Origin: Pseudoalteromonas shioyasakiensis
Lineage (GTDB): Bacteria; Pseudomonadota; Gammaproteobacteria; Enterobacterales; Alteromonadaceae
NCBI RefSeq assembly: GCF_019134595.1
Contig: NZ_CP077770.1
Location: forward strand, 1,384,001-1,448,000
DNA: 64,000 nt
Reading direction: 5' to 3'
Positions within the stretch are counted from its first letter, which is position 1; each line of letters opens with the position of its first letter. The notes under the pieces are model-generated. The model ran no database searches, had not been told where the DNA came from, and worked only from the letters and a program-made list of their open reading frames with translations. Position numbers and translations under genes: made by a program. Of this stretch, positions 31,709 through 40,070 are shown piece after piece.

Positions 31709-32878
31709 ATGAATAAAAATAAGGTAATTGTTGTCGGTGGCGGCATGGTAGGTGCTGCTACTGCTGTAAAACTGGCTAAGCAGGGTAGGGATGTCACCGT
31801 TATTGAAAAGCACCTTATCGATGCTGATCACATTTTAAGCTCAGATAAGGTAGATATTCGCATTTCGGCTATTAATCGTTTTTCAGAGAATTTACTTGAT
31901 GAGCTTGGTGCAATGCCGTTACTAAGACGCAATCGTATTGCACCTTATCAACAACTAGAGGCCTACCAGCAACAAGGCGAGAATTTATTGTTTGATAGCC
32001 ATGAGATAGGCGAAACGCATTTAGGTCATTTAATCGAAAATAATTTAATTCAAGCAAGTCTTTGGCAGCAATTCGCCAAGTACAACATCGAAGTGATAGA
32101 GCAGTTATCAGCCATTACGGATATTACTCAAACGGCTGATTCAATCACCTTACATTATGGCGATACTCAATATACCGCTGATTTAGTTGTTGCTGCAGAT
32201 GGTGGACAGTCACAATTGCGAACTAAAGCTGGTTTAGGTGTAACGGGTTGGCAATATGGCCAGCATTGCATGGGCGTGTTAATCAAATTAGATGCCCCGC
32301 AGCAGGTAAAAACGTGGCAACAATTTACGCCAACCGGGCCCGTAGCGTTTCTACCGATGCAGGCGCCTTATGCTAATTTAATTTGTTATCACGATGCTGC
32401 GGTTTTAAAGCAGTGGCAAACATTGTCGAATGAGCAACTTAAAGCAAAGCTCATTGAACATTTCCCTGAATTACCGGGCGATTTTGAGTTACTTGAGCAT
32501 GCTGTTTTTCCACTTGCACGCCAACATGCCAATGATTATTCGCACGGACGTTTAGTTTTAGTGGGTGATTCGGCGCACACAATTAACCCGCTTGCTGGGC
32601 AAGGTGTGAACTTAGGCTTTCAAGATGTTGTAGCACTGGCAGATATTTTGGCAGATCAACCTGATGTTGGTCAGCAAGCGTTATTAAAGCGCTACGAGAA
32701 AAAACGCCGCCACGCTAATTTACTGATGATGAGCATGATGGATGCGTGTTATTTTGGTTTTTCAAACGAGATTAAACCACTGAGCTGGGTGCGCAGTAAG
32801 TTTTTAAAGCTTGCTAATAACACAGGCCCTGCAAAAAACTGGGTTTTAAAGTATGCGATCAGCGGGACATCAAGTTAA
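31709..32878 (+). CDS. ubiF: Ubiquinone biosynthesis hydroxylase UbiF
   Basis: This FAD-dependent monooxygenase carries out a ring hydroxylation (C6 in E. coli) in ubiquinone synthesis. The 389-residue protein has the FAD dinucleotide motif VVGGGMVGAA at residues 8-17 and the second FAD motif VLVGDSAHTINPLAGQGVNL near residue 283. The blocks DVRISAIN, WQYGQHCM and WQQFTPTGP match E. coli UbiF better than UbiH or UbiI as I recall them. Its position between miaB and the Met-Leu-Gln tRNA cluster is that of E. coli ubiF. Confidence 0.9.
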   Translation: MNKNKVIVVGGGMVGAATAVKLAKQGRDVTVIEKHLIDADHILSSDKVDIRISAINRFSENLLDELGAMPLLRRNRIAPYQQLEAYQQQGENLLFDSHEIGETHLGHLIENNLIQASLWQQFAKYNIEVIEQLSAITDITQTADSITLHYGDTQYTADLVVAADGGQSQLRTKAGLGVTGWQYGQHCMGVLIKLDAPQQVKTWQQFTPTGPVAFLPMQAPYANLICYHDAAVLKQWQTLSNEQLKAKLIEHFPELPGDFELLEHAVFPLARQHANDYSHGRLVLVGDSAHTINPLAGQGVNLGFQDVVALADILADQPDVGQQALLKRYEKKRRHANLLMMSMMDACYFGFSNEIKPLSWVRSKFLKLANNTGPAKNWVLKYAISGTSS

Positions 32879-32897
32879 TCGTACAAAAGACAAAGAA

Positions 32898-32927
32898 GCG
32901 GGGTAATGAAAATTAGCCCGTTTTTTT
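32898..32927 (+). terminator. Terminator after ubiF
   Basis: CGGG-G-TAAT and ATTA-G-CCCG pair around GAAA with one G-G mismatch, and seven T follow. In the opposite direction, as an end for the tRNA transcript, the T run is broken (TTCTTTG), so it would be weak. Confidence 0.75.
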
Positions 32928-32960
32928 GTGCTAAAAATTACCGAATATACTTTGGAGAAA

Positions 32961-33121
32961 CTTGAAACTTGAAACTTGAAACTTGAAACTTGAAACTTGA
33001 AACTTGAAACTTGAAACTTGAAACTTGAAACTTGAAACTTGAAACTTGAAACTTGAAACTTGAAACTTGAAACTTGAAACTTGAAACTTGAAACTTGAAA
33101 CTTGAAACTTGAAACTTGAAA
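32961..33121. repeat. Heptanucleotide tandem repeat, 23 perfect copies of CTTGAAA
   Basis: The tract is 161 bases and consists of exactly 23 uninterrupted CTTGAAA units; I checked the phase across every line of sequence. It starts 33 bases past the ubiF terminator and ends 14 bases before the 3' end of the last tRNA-Gln gene. The plus strand has a TGA stop in every frame every 21 bases. The minus strand is open in every frame but overlaps a tRNA gene. A perfect array of this kind is expected to change copy number by slippage. No function can be read from it. Confidence 0.97.
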
Positions 33122-33135
33122 GGGAAGTAAGTAGT

Positions 33136-33210
33136 TGGCTGGGATACCAGGATTTGAACCTGGGAATGGCAGGATCAAAACCTGCTGCCTTACCGCTTGG
33201 CGATATCCCA
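33136..33210 (-). tRNA. tRNA-Gln (TTG), copy 1
   Basis: A 75-base cloverleaf on the minus strand beginning TGGGATATCGCCAAGCGG with anticodon TTG in GGTTTTGATCC, T-arm GGTTCGAATCC and an encoded CCA. It is the last gene of the ten-tRNA array, next to the heptanucleotide tract. Confidence 0.97.
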
Positions 33211-33248
33211 ACGCTAAACTTGAAGAGTTTTAGTTCTACTTAAGAACA

Positions 33249-33333
<85 letters not shown>

Positions 33334-33404
33334 ATCATTTGTACTAAAAGTACTGGTAGTTATTTTAGACTCTTCATTGAGTATTCTTTATCACTTTAAG
33401 AAAG

Positions 33405-33479
33405 TGGCTGGGATACCAGGATTTGAACCTGGGAATGGCAGGATCAAAACCTGCTGCCTTACCGCTTGGCGATATCCCA
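33405..33479 (-). tRNA. tRNA-Gln (TTG), copy 2
   Basis: A 75-base copy that appears identical to the other Gln genes here, 269 bases from copy 1. The same spacer sequence flanks it. Confidence 0.97.
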
Positions 33480-33519
33480 ACAAAGAATAATTTGATAGTT
33501 TTGGTTCTTATCAAGAACA

Positions 33520-33604
<85 letters not shown>

Positions 33605-33674
33605 ATCGTTCGTACTAATGTACTGGTAGTTATTTTAGACTCTTCATTGAGCATTCTTTATCACTTTAAGAAAG

Positions 33675-33749
33675 TGGCTGGGATACCAGGATTTGAACCT
33701 GGGAATGGCAGGATCAAAACCTGCTGCCTTACCGCTTGGCGATATCCCA
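33675..33749 (-). tRNA. tRNA-Gln (TTG), copy 3
   Basis: A 75-base copy, 270 bases from copy 2, with a nearly identical flanking spacer. Confidence 0.97.
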
Positions 33750-33789
33750 ACAAAGAATAATTTGATAGTTTTGGTTCCTATCAAGAACA

Positions 33790-33874
<85 letters not shown>

Positions 33875-33963
33875 ATCATTCGTACCAAAAAAGTACTGGT
33901 AGTTATTTTAAACTCTTCATTGAGTGCAGCTTTAACTCCTGCAGAGCCATTCTAAAGAAAGAA

Positions 33964-34040
33964 TGGTGGCTAAGACGGGATTTGAACCTGTGACCCCATC
34001 ATTATGAGTGATGTGCTCTAACCAACTGAGCTACTTAGCC
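33964..34040 (-). tRNA. tRNA-Met (CAT, elongator), copy 1
   Basis: A 77-base tRNA starting GGCTAAGTAGCTCAGTTGG with anticodon CAT in CTCATAA and an encoded CCA. The first base pair and the absence of the initiator features mark it as the elongator type. It lies only 4 bases from the neighbouring Gln gene. Confidence 0.96.
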
Positions 34041-34044
34041 ATCG

Positions 34045-34119
34045 TGGCTGGGATACCAGGATTTGAACCTGGGAATGGCAGGATCAAAACCTGCTGCCTT
34101 ACCGCTTGGCGATATCCCA
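34045..34119 (-). tRNA. tRNA-Gln (TTG), copy 4
   Basis: A 75-base copy that appears identical to the other Gln genes, separated from the downstream Met gene by 4 bases, so processing must cut in a very short spacer. Confidence 0.97.
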
Positions 34120-34155
34120 ACAAAAGCTTGATAGTTTGAGTTCTTATCAAGAACA

Positions 34156-34240
<85 letters not shown>

Positions 34241-34299
34241 ATCATTCGTACTTAAAGTACTGGTAGTTATTTTAAACTCTTCATTGAGCAACAAAAGAA

Positions 34300-34376
34300 T
34301 GGTGGCTAAGACGGGATTTGAACCTGTGACCCCATCATTATGAGTGATGTGCTCTAACCAACTGAGCTACTTAGCC
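34300..34376 (-). tRNA. tRNA-Met (CAT, elongator), copy 2
   Basis: A 77-base copy, the first gene transcribed from the promoter at 34410-34444. It looks identical to the other Met gene. Confidence 0.96.
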
Positions 34377-34409
34377 ATCTTTTTTGTTAGCACTTCATCG
34401 CTGAGTGCG

Positions 34410-34444
34410 GGGCGTATTATGCTGATATGACCTAAATCCGTCAA
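34410..34444 (-). promoter_or_regulatory. Promoter of the tRNA operon
   Basis: On the minus strand TTGACG (34444-34439) and CATAAT (34421-34416) are separated by exactly 17 bases. They are followed by the GC-rich discriminator ACGCCCCGC and a predicted start near 34409, about 33 bases before the first tRNA. A GC-rich discriminator is typical of stable-RNA promoters repressed by ppGpp. Confidence 0.8.
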
Positions 34445-34957
34445 CACCTTTTTTGCAAAAAAATGCTTATCAGTGTTTGTTTGCATTAAAATTAAGCTAA
34501 GTGGCGAAATTTCATTTAAATTGCTGTTTTTTTGACTGCAATTTATGAGTTTAATTCCCAAACACATTGTAAGAGTTTTAAAACGTACATTTAAAGTTGC
34601 TTGATTTTCATACAAAAATCAAGTGTCAAAATTAGTTAGTGTGATCTTTTAGCTGATTTAAACACAAAAAAGCGAAAGCGAATGAATTTATACAGGCCAT
34701 TTTGTCACTAAGGGGGCTTATTTTTAATTTTAAAATGCACAATTTGCTGATCGAGCACTCAATAGGTTGCAAAATTGGCTGCGAGCTTTGAAATTCCCCT
34801 TATTTAATTGTCGTTATTACTCATTTTGCTTTCGACGTGTTGATATACGACTCACCGCTCAGCATAAATAGACAATACATCACTAAAGAGAGCAAGCAAA
34901 GGCAAGGCAGCAAAAGTATCACTCATCATGCTTTGATGTTTTAGGAATATTTAGGCA
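34445..34957. other. AT-rich intergenic region upstream of the tRNA operon
   Basis: About 510 bases with no ORF or RNA gene that I can support. A/T tracts just upstream of the tRNA promoter (around 34450-34460 and beyond) could act as an UP element or Fis region, but this is a guess. Confidence 0.35.
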
Positions 34958-34990
34958 ATAAAAAAGGCTCGTAATAACGAGCCTTTTAAA
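34958..34990 (-). terminator. Terminator after ychF
   Basis: AAAAGGCTCGT-AATA-ACGAGCCTTTT is a perfect 11-bp stem followed on the minus strand by a T run. Confidence 0.87.
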
Positions 34991-35009
34991 ATCTAATGAG
35001 CGAATATGC

Positions 35010-36101
35010 TTATACGTTAAATAAGAAGTTCATCACATCGCCGTCTTTAACGATGTATTCTTTACCTTCTTGGCGCATCTTACCCGCATCTTTAGCACCA
35101 CTTTCGCCTTTAAACTCAATGTAGTCGTCAAATGCGATAGTTTGAGCACGGATAAAGCCGCGCTCAAAGTCAGTGTGGATTTTACCCGCAGCTTGTGGCG
35201 CAGTGGCACCTACTGGGATTGTCCAAGCACGTACTTCTTTAACGCCAGCAGTGAAGTAGGTTTGTAATTTAAGTAACTCGTAACCACCACGGATCACTAA
35301 GTTAAGACCTGGCTCTTCTAAACCTAGGTCAGCCATAAATTCTAACTTATCTTCTTCTTCAAGTTCAGATAACTCAGATTCAATCGCTGCACATACTGGA
35401 ATAACAACGGCGTCTTCTGCAGCGGCAATTTCACGTACTTTGTCTAGGTAAGGATTATTTTCAAAACCATCTTCTGCCACGTTCGCAATGTACATGGTCG
35501 GTTTGATTGTTAAGAAGTTAAGCGGCTTAATCGCTGCTTTTTCTTCTTTTGTTAGTTCTAAAGAACGTAACGTTAAACCTTCATCTAAGTGTACTTTTAC
35601 TTTTTCTAAAACAGCATTTTGCTCTTTAGCGTCTTTGTCGCCGCCTTTTGCTTTCTTAGCATTACGAACAATCGCTTTATCTGCACTGTCCATATCAGCA
35701 AGTACTAATTCGGTGTTAATTACATCGATATCATCAGCAGGGTCAATTGTGCCAGCAACGTGAACAATGTTTTCGTCTTCAAAACAACGAACAACGTGAC
35801 CAATCGCATCTGTTTCACGAATGTTTGCTAGGAATTGGTTACCTAAACCTTCACCTTTCGATGCGCCTTTTACTAGACCGGCAATATCAACGAATTCCAT
35901 CGTCGTTGGTAAAATACGCTGAGGATTTACGATAGCGGCTAGATCATTTAAGCGCGCATCAGGAACCGGTACCACACCCGTGTTAGGCTCAATGGTACAG
36001 AAAGGGAAGTTAGCGGCTTCAATACCCGCTTTAGTTAGTGCATTAAATAGAGTTGATTTACCAACGTTTGGCAAACCAACGATGCCACATTTAAAACCCA
36101 T
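35010..36101 (-). CDS. ychF: Redox-responsive ATPase YchF (Obg/OLA1 family)
   Basis: YchF is a ribosome-binding P-loop NTPase that prefers ATP. The 363-residue protein has the G1 motif GLPNVGKST (residues 8-16) and the G3 region [20 protein letters not shown]. In place of the GTP-specific NKxD it has NVAED, in line with ATP preference, and it carries a C-terminal TGS domain. It follows pth by 34 bases, the reverse-complement of the conserved pth-ychF pair. Confidence 0.96.
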   Translation of the reverse strand: MGFKCGIVGLPNVGKSTLFNALTKAGIEAANFPFCTIEPNTGVVPVPDARLNDLAAIVNPQRILPTTMEFVDIAGLVKGASKGEGLGNQFLANIRETDAIGHVVRCFEDENIVHVAGTIDPADDIDVINTELVLADMDSADKAIVRNAKKAKGGDKDAKEQNAVLEKVKVHLDEGLTLRSLELTKEEKAAIKPLNFLTIKPTMYIANVAEDGFENNPYLDKVREIAAAEDAVVIPVCAAIESELSELEEEDKLEFMADLGLEEPGLNLVIRGGYELLKLQTYFTAGVKEVRAWTIPVGATAPQAAGKIHTDFERGFIRAQTIAFDDYIEFKGESGAKDAGKMRQEGKEYIVKDGDVMNFLFNV

Positions 36102-36135
36102 AGTAAGATACCTTGTGTAATTTCATTAAAACGGA

Positions 36136-36720
36136 TTAAGGTTTAAATGAATGTAGTCTGTTTTGTGCTTTTAACACACCATCTTTTGCAAGTATTTCCA
36201 TACAACGAACTGCTTCGTCAACGGCGGCGTCCATTTTTTCTTGATCGTCTTTCGCGGCTTTACCTAGCACCCAGCCTGTTACCATTTCTCGGTGACCTGG
36301 ATGACCAATGCCTATGCGAAGGCGCATGAAATCTTTTTGGTTTGCCATTTTCGCAATAATATCTTTTAAACCATTATGACCGCCGTGGCCGCCACCTTTT
36401 TTAAGTTTTGCAATCCCAGGATCTAAGTCCATTTCGTCATGAGCAACGAGAATGTTCTCAACAGGGATTTTAAAGAAATTAGCGAGACTACTCACCGCCT
36501 TACCACTTAAATTCATATAAGTTGTAGGGATCAGTAATTTAAATTCTTGGCCTTGAATAATCACTTTGCCAGTGAGGCCGTGATATTTAGGATCATGTTT
36601 GAGTGTGCAGTTATAACGTGCAGCCAGTTCTTCGATGAACCAAGCACCTGCATTATGGCGTGTGTTTGCGTATTCGGGGCCTGGATTAGCCAGGCCCACA
36701 AGCATTTGAATAGAATTCAA
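36136..36720 (-). CDS. pth: Peptidyl-tRNA hydrolase
   Basis: Pth frees tRNA from stalled or dropped-off peptidyl-tRNA. The 194-residue protein has the catalytic histidine in [10 protein letters not shown] (His22), the asparagine in [10 protein letters not shown], and the aspartate in [11 protein letters not shown], followed by [11 protein letters not shown]. It lies 19 bases after rplY and precedes ychF. Confidence 0.96.
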   Translation of the reverse strand: MNSIQMLVGLANPGPEYANTRHNAGAWFIEELAARYNCTLKHDPKYHGLTGKVIIQGQEFKLLIPTTYMNLSGKAVSSLANFFKIPVENILVAHDEMDLDPGIAKLKKGGGHGGHNGLKDIIAKMANQKDFMRLRIGIGHPGHREMVTGWVLGKAAKDDQEKMDAAVDEAVRCMEILAKDGVLKAQNRLHSFKP

Positions 36721-36739
36721 GGTGTTTACACCTTAAAAA

Positions 36740-37351
36740 TTATTCTGCAGCGTCTTCTGAAGCTTCTTCTTCAGCTGGAGCTGCTTTGTTAGCTTTAACA
36801 GTAACAACTGACTGATCGTGATCAGCGCCTTTAGTTAGCTCAACAGATGCAACACCTGAAGGAAGTTTAAGGTCAGAAAGGTGGATTGAATCACCAGCTA
36901 CTAAATCTGAAACGTTAACTTCAACGAACTCAGGAAGTGCTTTAGGAAGACACGTGATTTCGATTTCAGTTAATTGGTGAACAACAGTGTTACCAGCTTT
37001 AGTTACTTTCTCTTCACCGATGAAGTGTACAGGCACTTTAGTGTGAAGTTTGTGAGTAGCATCTACACGTTGGAAGTCTAAGTGAGTGATCTTAGGCTTG
37101 TACGGGTGACGTTGAATATCTTTAAGGATAGCTTCAACTGACTCGCCACCGATGTTTAAAGTAAGGATGTGCGTGTAGAAACCTTCGTCTTCTTGCGCTT
37201 TGATCATATCTTTGTGTGCAAGAACGATTGATGCAGCTTCTTTGTCAGCACCGTAAAGGATTGCAGGAACTTTATCTTCACGGCGTAGGCGGCGGCTCGC
37301 ACCAGTACCTGTTTCTGTACGTAATTCTGCATTGTATGTGTAAGTTGACAT
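36740..37351 (-). CDS. rplY: 50S ribosomal protein L25, long form (CTC/TL5 type)
   Basis: L25 binds 5S rRNA. At 203 residues this is the two-domain form: an N-terminal L25 domain (about 1-95, with GTGASRRLRREDKVPAILYG) and a C-terminal TL5/CTC beta domain. It ends in an acidic tail rich in alanine and glutamate. The frame is open further upstream, but the ATG at 37351 has GGAGAC directly upstream and gives the normal family start MSTYTYNAELR, so I prefer it. It is placed between prs and pth. Confidence 0.95.
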   Translation of the reverse strand: MSTYTYNAELRTETGTGASRRLRREDKVPAILYGADKEAASIVLAHKDMIKAQEDEGFYTHILTLNIGGESVEAILKDIQRHPYKPKITHLDFQRVDATHKLHTKVPVHFIGEEKVTKAGNTVVHQLTEIEITCLPKALPEFVEVNVSDLVAGDSIHLSDLKLPSGVASVELTKGADHDQSVVTVKANKAAPAEEEASEDAAE

Positions 37352-37453
37352 AATGTCTCCAATAATTAATAGTCTTAGGGCCTTTGCGACCAAGGTCCCC
37401 AGCCAAAAGGCGCGCTATCATACCACCCCTTTCGGGGAAAATAAATAACGACT
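37352..37453 (-). promoter_or_regulatory. rplY leader and promoter region
   Basis: The minus strand contains a CCCCGAAAGGGG hairpin (37424-37435 region), a TATGAT -10-like box with a GCGCGCC discriminator after it, and then about 60 bases of leader before the ATG. The leader has GGGGACCTTGGTC and GGCCC segments that could fold. Autogenous control of rplY through its leader has been described in enterobacteria; whether it applies here is unknown. Confidence 0.4.
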
Positions 37454-37487
37454 ACAAAAAAAGCACCTAAGCGGTGCTTTTTTTAGT
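37454..37487 (-). terminator. Terminator after prs
   Basis: AAAAGCACC-TAAGC-GGTGCTTTT has long A and T tracts on both sides and lies between the prs stop and the rplY promoter. Confidence 0.85.
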
Positions 37488-37503
37488 ATTGCAGTGATGT
37501 TGA

Positions 37504-38451
37504 TTAGTGTTCAAACATCGCTGAAATAGATTCTTCGTTGCTGATACGACGGATTGTTTCAGCAAGCATATCTGCAAGTGTAAGCACTTTGATTTTATCA
37601 ATTGCTTTCAGCTCATCAGATAGTGTGATTGAGTCAGTTACAATAACTTCATCAATGACTGAGTTACGAATGTTCTCAGCTGCATTACCTGAAAGTACTG
37701 GGTGAGTGGCGTAAGCAAATACGCGTTTTGCACCGTGTTCTTTAAGCGCTGCTGCTGCTTTACATAAAGTGCCACCAGTATCAATCATGTCATCAACGAT
37801 GATACAGTCACGACCTTCAACGTCACCAATAATGTGCATTACTTGTGAAACGTTTGCTTGTGGACGACGCTTGTCGATAATAGCAAGGTCTGTGTCGTTT
37901 AATAGCTTAGCGATTGCACGAGCACGAACAACACCACCGATATCAGGAGAAACAACAACAACGTCATCGAAGTCGCGTTCTTTCATATCTTCAAGTAGAA
38001 CTGGGCTACCAAATACGTTATCAACTGGTACGTCGAAGAAACCTTGGATTTGTTCAGCGTGTAAATCAACCGTTAGAACGCGGTCAACACCAACACTTGA
38101 AAGGAAATCTGCAACTACTTTAGCTGTAATTGGTACACGAGCAGAACGCACGCGGCGGTCTTGACGTGAATAACCAAAGTAAGGGATAACGGCAGTAATA
38201 CGTCCAGCAGACGCACGACGTAGGGCATCAACCATAACGATAAGCTCCATTAAGTTATCGTTAGTAGGGTTACAGGTTGATTGGACAATGAAAACGTCAG
38301 AGCCACGAACATTTTCATTAATTTGAACACTGATCTCACCGTCACTAAAACGGCCAACAACAGCATCGCCTAATTCAATATACAAACGTTTTGCAACTTT
38401 TTGAGCTAGCTCAGGTGTTGCGTTACCAGCGAAGAGCTTCATGTCAGGCAC
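37504..38451 (-). CDS. prs: Ribose-phosphate pyrophosphokinase
   Basis: Prs makes PRPP from ribose 5-phosphate and ATP for nucleotide, histidine, tryptophan and NAD synthesis. The 315-residue protein begins [17 protein letters not shown] and ends [15 protein letters not shown], both as in E. coli Prs. It contains [18 protein letters not shown] and the PRPP-binding loop [11 protein letters not shown]. It follows ispE by 79 bases in the conserved ispE-prs order. Confidence 0.97.
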   Translation of the reverse strand: MPDMKLFAGNATPELAQKVAKRLYIELGDAVVGRFSDGEISVQINENVRGSDVFIVQSTCNPTNDNLMELIVMVDALRRASAGRITAVIPYFGYSRQDRRVRSARVPITAKVVADFLSSVGVDRVLTVDLHAEQIQGFFDVPVDNVFGSPVLLEDMKERDFDDVVVVSPDIGGVVRARAIAKLLNDTDLAIIDKRRPQANVSQVMHIIGDVEGRDCIIVDDMIDTGGTLCKAAAALKEHGAKRVFAYATHPVLSGNAAENIRNSVIDEVIVTDSITLSDELKAIDKIKVLTLADMLAETIRRISNEESISAMFEH

Positions 38452-38530
38452 GGTAGGGTTCCTCAGGCACTGAATTTTGGGACTAACAGGCTATGGTGGG
38501 CACCAAAGCAGGTTAACATTTACTTGTACG

Positions 38531-39397
38531 TTACTTCATTTCAAAGTGAGCATTTAATGCTGTATGAGCAGGAGAAAGTGTAGCACTACTTGCAACAAAA
38601 CCTGTCCATTTTTCTGGTAATTGAGCTAAAACTTGTTGTGCTTGTGCCTCGGTTGAAAACTCAGCAAAGCAGCAAGCGCCTGTACCAGTCATCTTTGACG
38701 GGGCGTATTTTAGCAACCACTGCAGGGCTTTTTCAACCTCGGGGCAGAGCTTTTTAACTAAAGCCTCACAATCATTGCCTAAATTTTCTGTTTGCCAGTC
38801 TGCTTTTAGCTTAGGTGTGTCGCGCTTTAAATCAGGATGGGTAAAAATTTTCGCGGTGCTTACATGCTGCCCTGGATGCACCACACAGAACCAACTTTGC
38901 GGTAACTCAACATTTTCTAGTTGCTCGCCAATACCATGGGCAATGGCAGTGTGACCATTAATAAATACCGGCACATCAGCGCCTAATTTCACCCCAAGCT
39001 CTGCTAATTCTGTAAGCGTTAAATCACAGTCCCATAGCTTATTTAGGGCAAGGAGGGTTGTTGCTGCATCGGATGAGCCACCGCCAACACCACCGCCCAT
39101 CGGCAAGCGCTTTAATAATTCGATACGCACGCCGTGTTTACAATCACCGTACTGTTGTAATAAACGAGCGGCTTTATATATAAGGTTATCTTCAAGCTCA
39201 ATGCCGTTTGTATCACCTGTTACTTTAATTTCAGAGTCGTTAGTGACAGTAAATGTAAGCTCGTCACCATACTCTAAAAAAGTGAACAGTGTTTCAAGTT
39301 CATGATAGCCATCTTCACGGCGGCCATTAATATGAAGAAATAAATTTAGTTTTGCTGGTGCTATTAACGTTAGCGGAGCGGTTGAAGCGTGTGTCAT
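38531..39397 (-). CDS. ispE: 4-diphosphocytidyl-2-C-methyl-D-erythritol kinase
   Basis: IspE phosphorylates CDP-methylerythritol in the MEP isoprenoid pathway. The GHMP-kinase protein has PAKLNLFLHINGRREDGYH near the start, the ATP-binding loop LPMGGGVGGGSSDAATTL and the C-terminal MTGTGACCFAEF. The frame extends to a TTG at 39415 within lolB. I prefer the ATG at 39397 (288 residues), two bases after the lolB stop, which points to translational coupling because no clear ribosome binding site is visible. Confidence 0.94.
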   Translation of the reverse strand: MTHASTAPLTLIAPAKLNLFLHINGRREDGYHELETLFTFLEYGDELTFTVTNDSEIKVTGDTNGIELEDNLIYKAARLLQQYGDCKHGVRIELLKRLPMGGGVGGGSSDAATTLLALNKLWDCDLTLTELAELGVKLGADVPVFINGHTAIAHGIGEQLENVELPQSWFCVVHPGQHVSTAKIFTHPDLKRDTPKLKADWQTENLGNDCEALVKKLCPEVEKALQWLLKYAPSKMTGTGACCFAEFSTEAQAQQVLAQLPEKWTGFVASSATLSPAHTALNAHFEMK

Positions 39398-39399
39398 GA

Positions 39400-40008
39400 T
39401 TAATTTAACTGCCAATCATTAAGTTGAATTTTAATACGGATTTTTTGGTTTTTGAGGCTGAGCTTAACAGGAAGCCAATAACCATCATGTTTGATGTAAT
39501 CTGAATAGGTTATTTGCCACTGTTGACCATTGTGTGCTTGCCAGATAAGACTTTTTAAGCGGCCTTGCTCATCGTAGCTGGCTTGATCGTTCTCGACAGT
39601 GCCTTTTAGCCACTTTGCGGCATTATCCAATGGGATTGAAAAACCGGTTAAACGATATAACAACATTGAGGCATCACGGTCGGTATACACATCATCGTTG
39701 TACTCAAGCTCAGCGCCTTGTGCATTTTGCTTTAAAGACAGAATACGGGTACCAATAAAGCTGGTTAGCACCATTTCACTGTATTGCTCATCATGTTGCC
39801 AATTTAAATTGGCAGATTGGCGTTGCTCAGTACTAATAAATGCCATTTTGCCTTGTACTTGCCACTGAGCTTGTTGTTCTAATTGGCTTTTCCAGTCAGG
39901 ATAAATGTAATCAACCGTTGAAATTTTTTGCGCACAACCGCCGATAAATAAAAAAAACATGAATAAAATCAAATATTGTTTAATCAAATGTCGTTCCTTA
40001 CTTTCCAT
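39400..40008 (-). CDS. lolB: Outer-membrane lipoprotein receptor LolB
   Basis: LolB receives lipoproteins from LolA and inserts them into the outer membrane. The frame is open further upstream, but the ATG at 40008 gives a proper lipoprotein signal (KERHLIKQYLILFMFFLF) and lipobox FIGGC, so I use it; the protein is then 202 residues. The mature part has the expected WQVQGKMAF start and the GTRILSLKQ hydrophobic loop region. It is divergent from hemA and precedes ispE, as in E. coli. Confidence 0.93.
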   Translation of the reverse strand: MESKERHLIKQYLILFMFFLFIGGCAQKISTVDYIYPDWKSQLEQQAQWQVQGKMAFISTEQRQSANLNWQHDEQYSEMVLTSFIGTRILSLKQNAQGAELEYNDDVYTDRDASMLLYRLTGFSIPLDNAAKWLKGTVENDQASYDEQGRLKSLIWQAHNGQQWQITYSDYIKHDGYWLPVKLSLKNQKIRIKIQLNDWQLN

Positions 40009-40070
40009 ATTCCGCTGATTTTTGGTAAAATTAACGCCTTTACAGCTGGGCTTAGCAATATTTGGTACAT

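Noticed and set aside
32961..33121. CRISPR array suspicion for the repeat tract
   Set aside because: The unit is 7 bp with no spacers, and no cas gene is present.
32870..33211. Long minus-strand ORF with a repeating SSFKFQV pattern
   Set aside because: The pattern is only the translation of the (CTTGAAA)23 tract, which is open in all minus frames, and the ORF runs through a tRNA-Gln gene.
37352..37393. Upstream extension of rplY (MVAKALRLLIIGDI)
   Set aside because: The ATG at 37351 has a strong GGAGAC site and the family start. The extension is not L25-like.
40062..40070. TTG start for hemA, giving MVHMTIV
   Set aside because: The ATG three codons later gives the family start and the E. 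coli length.
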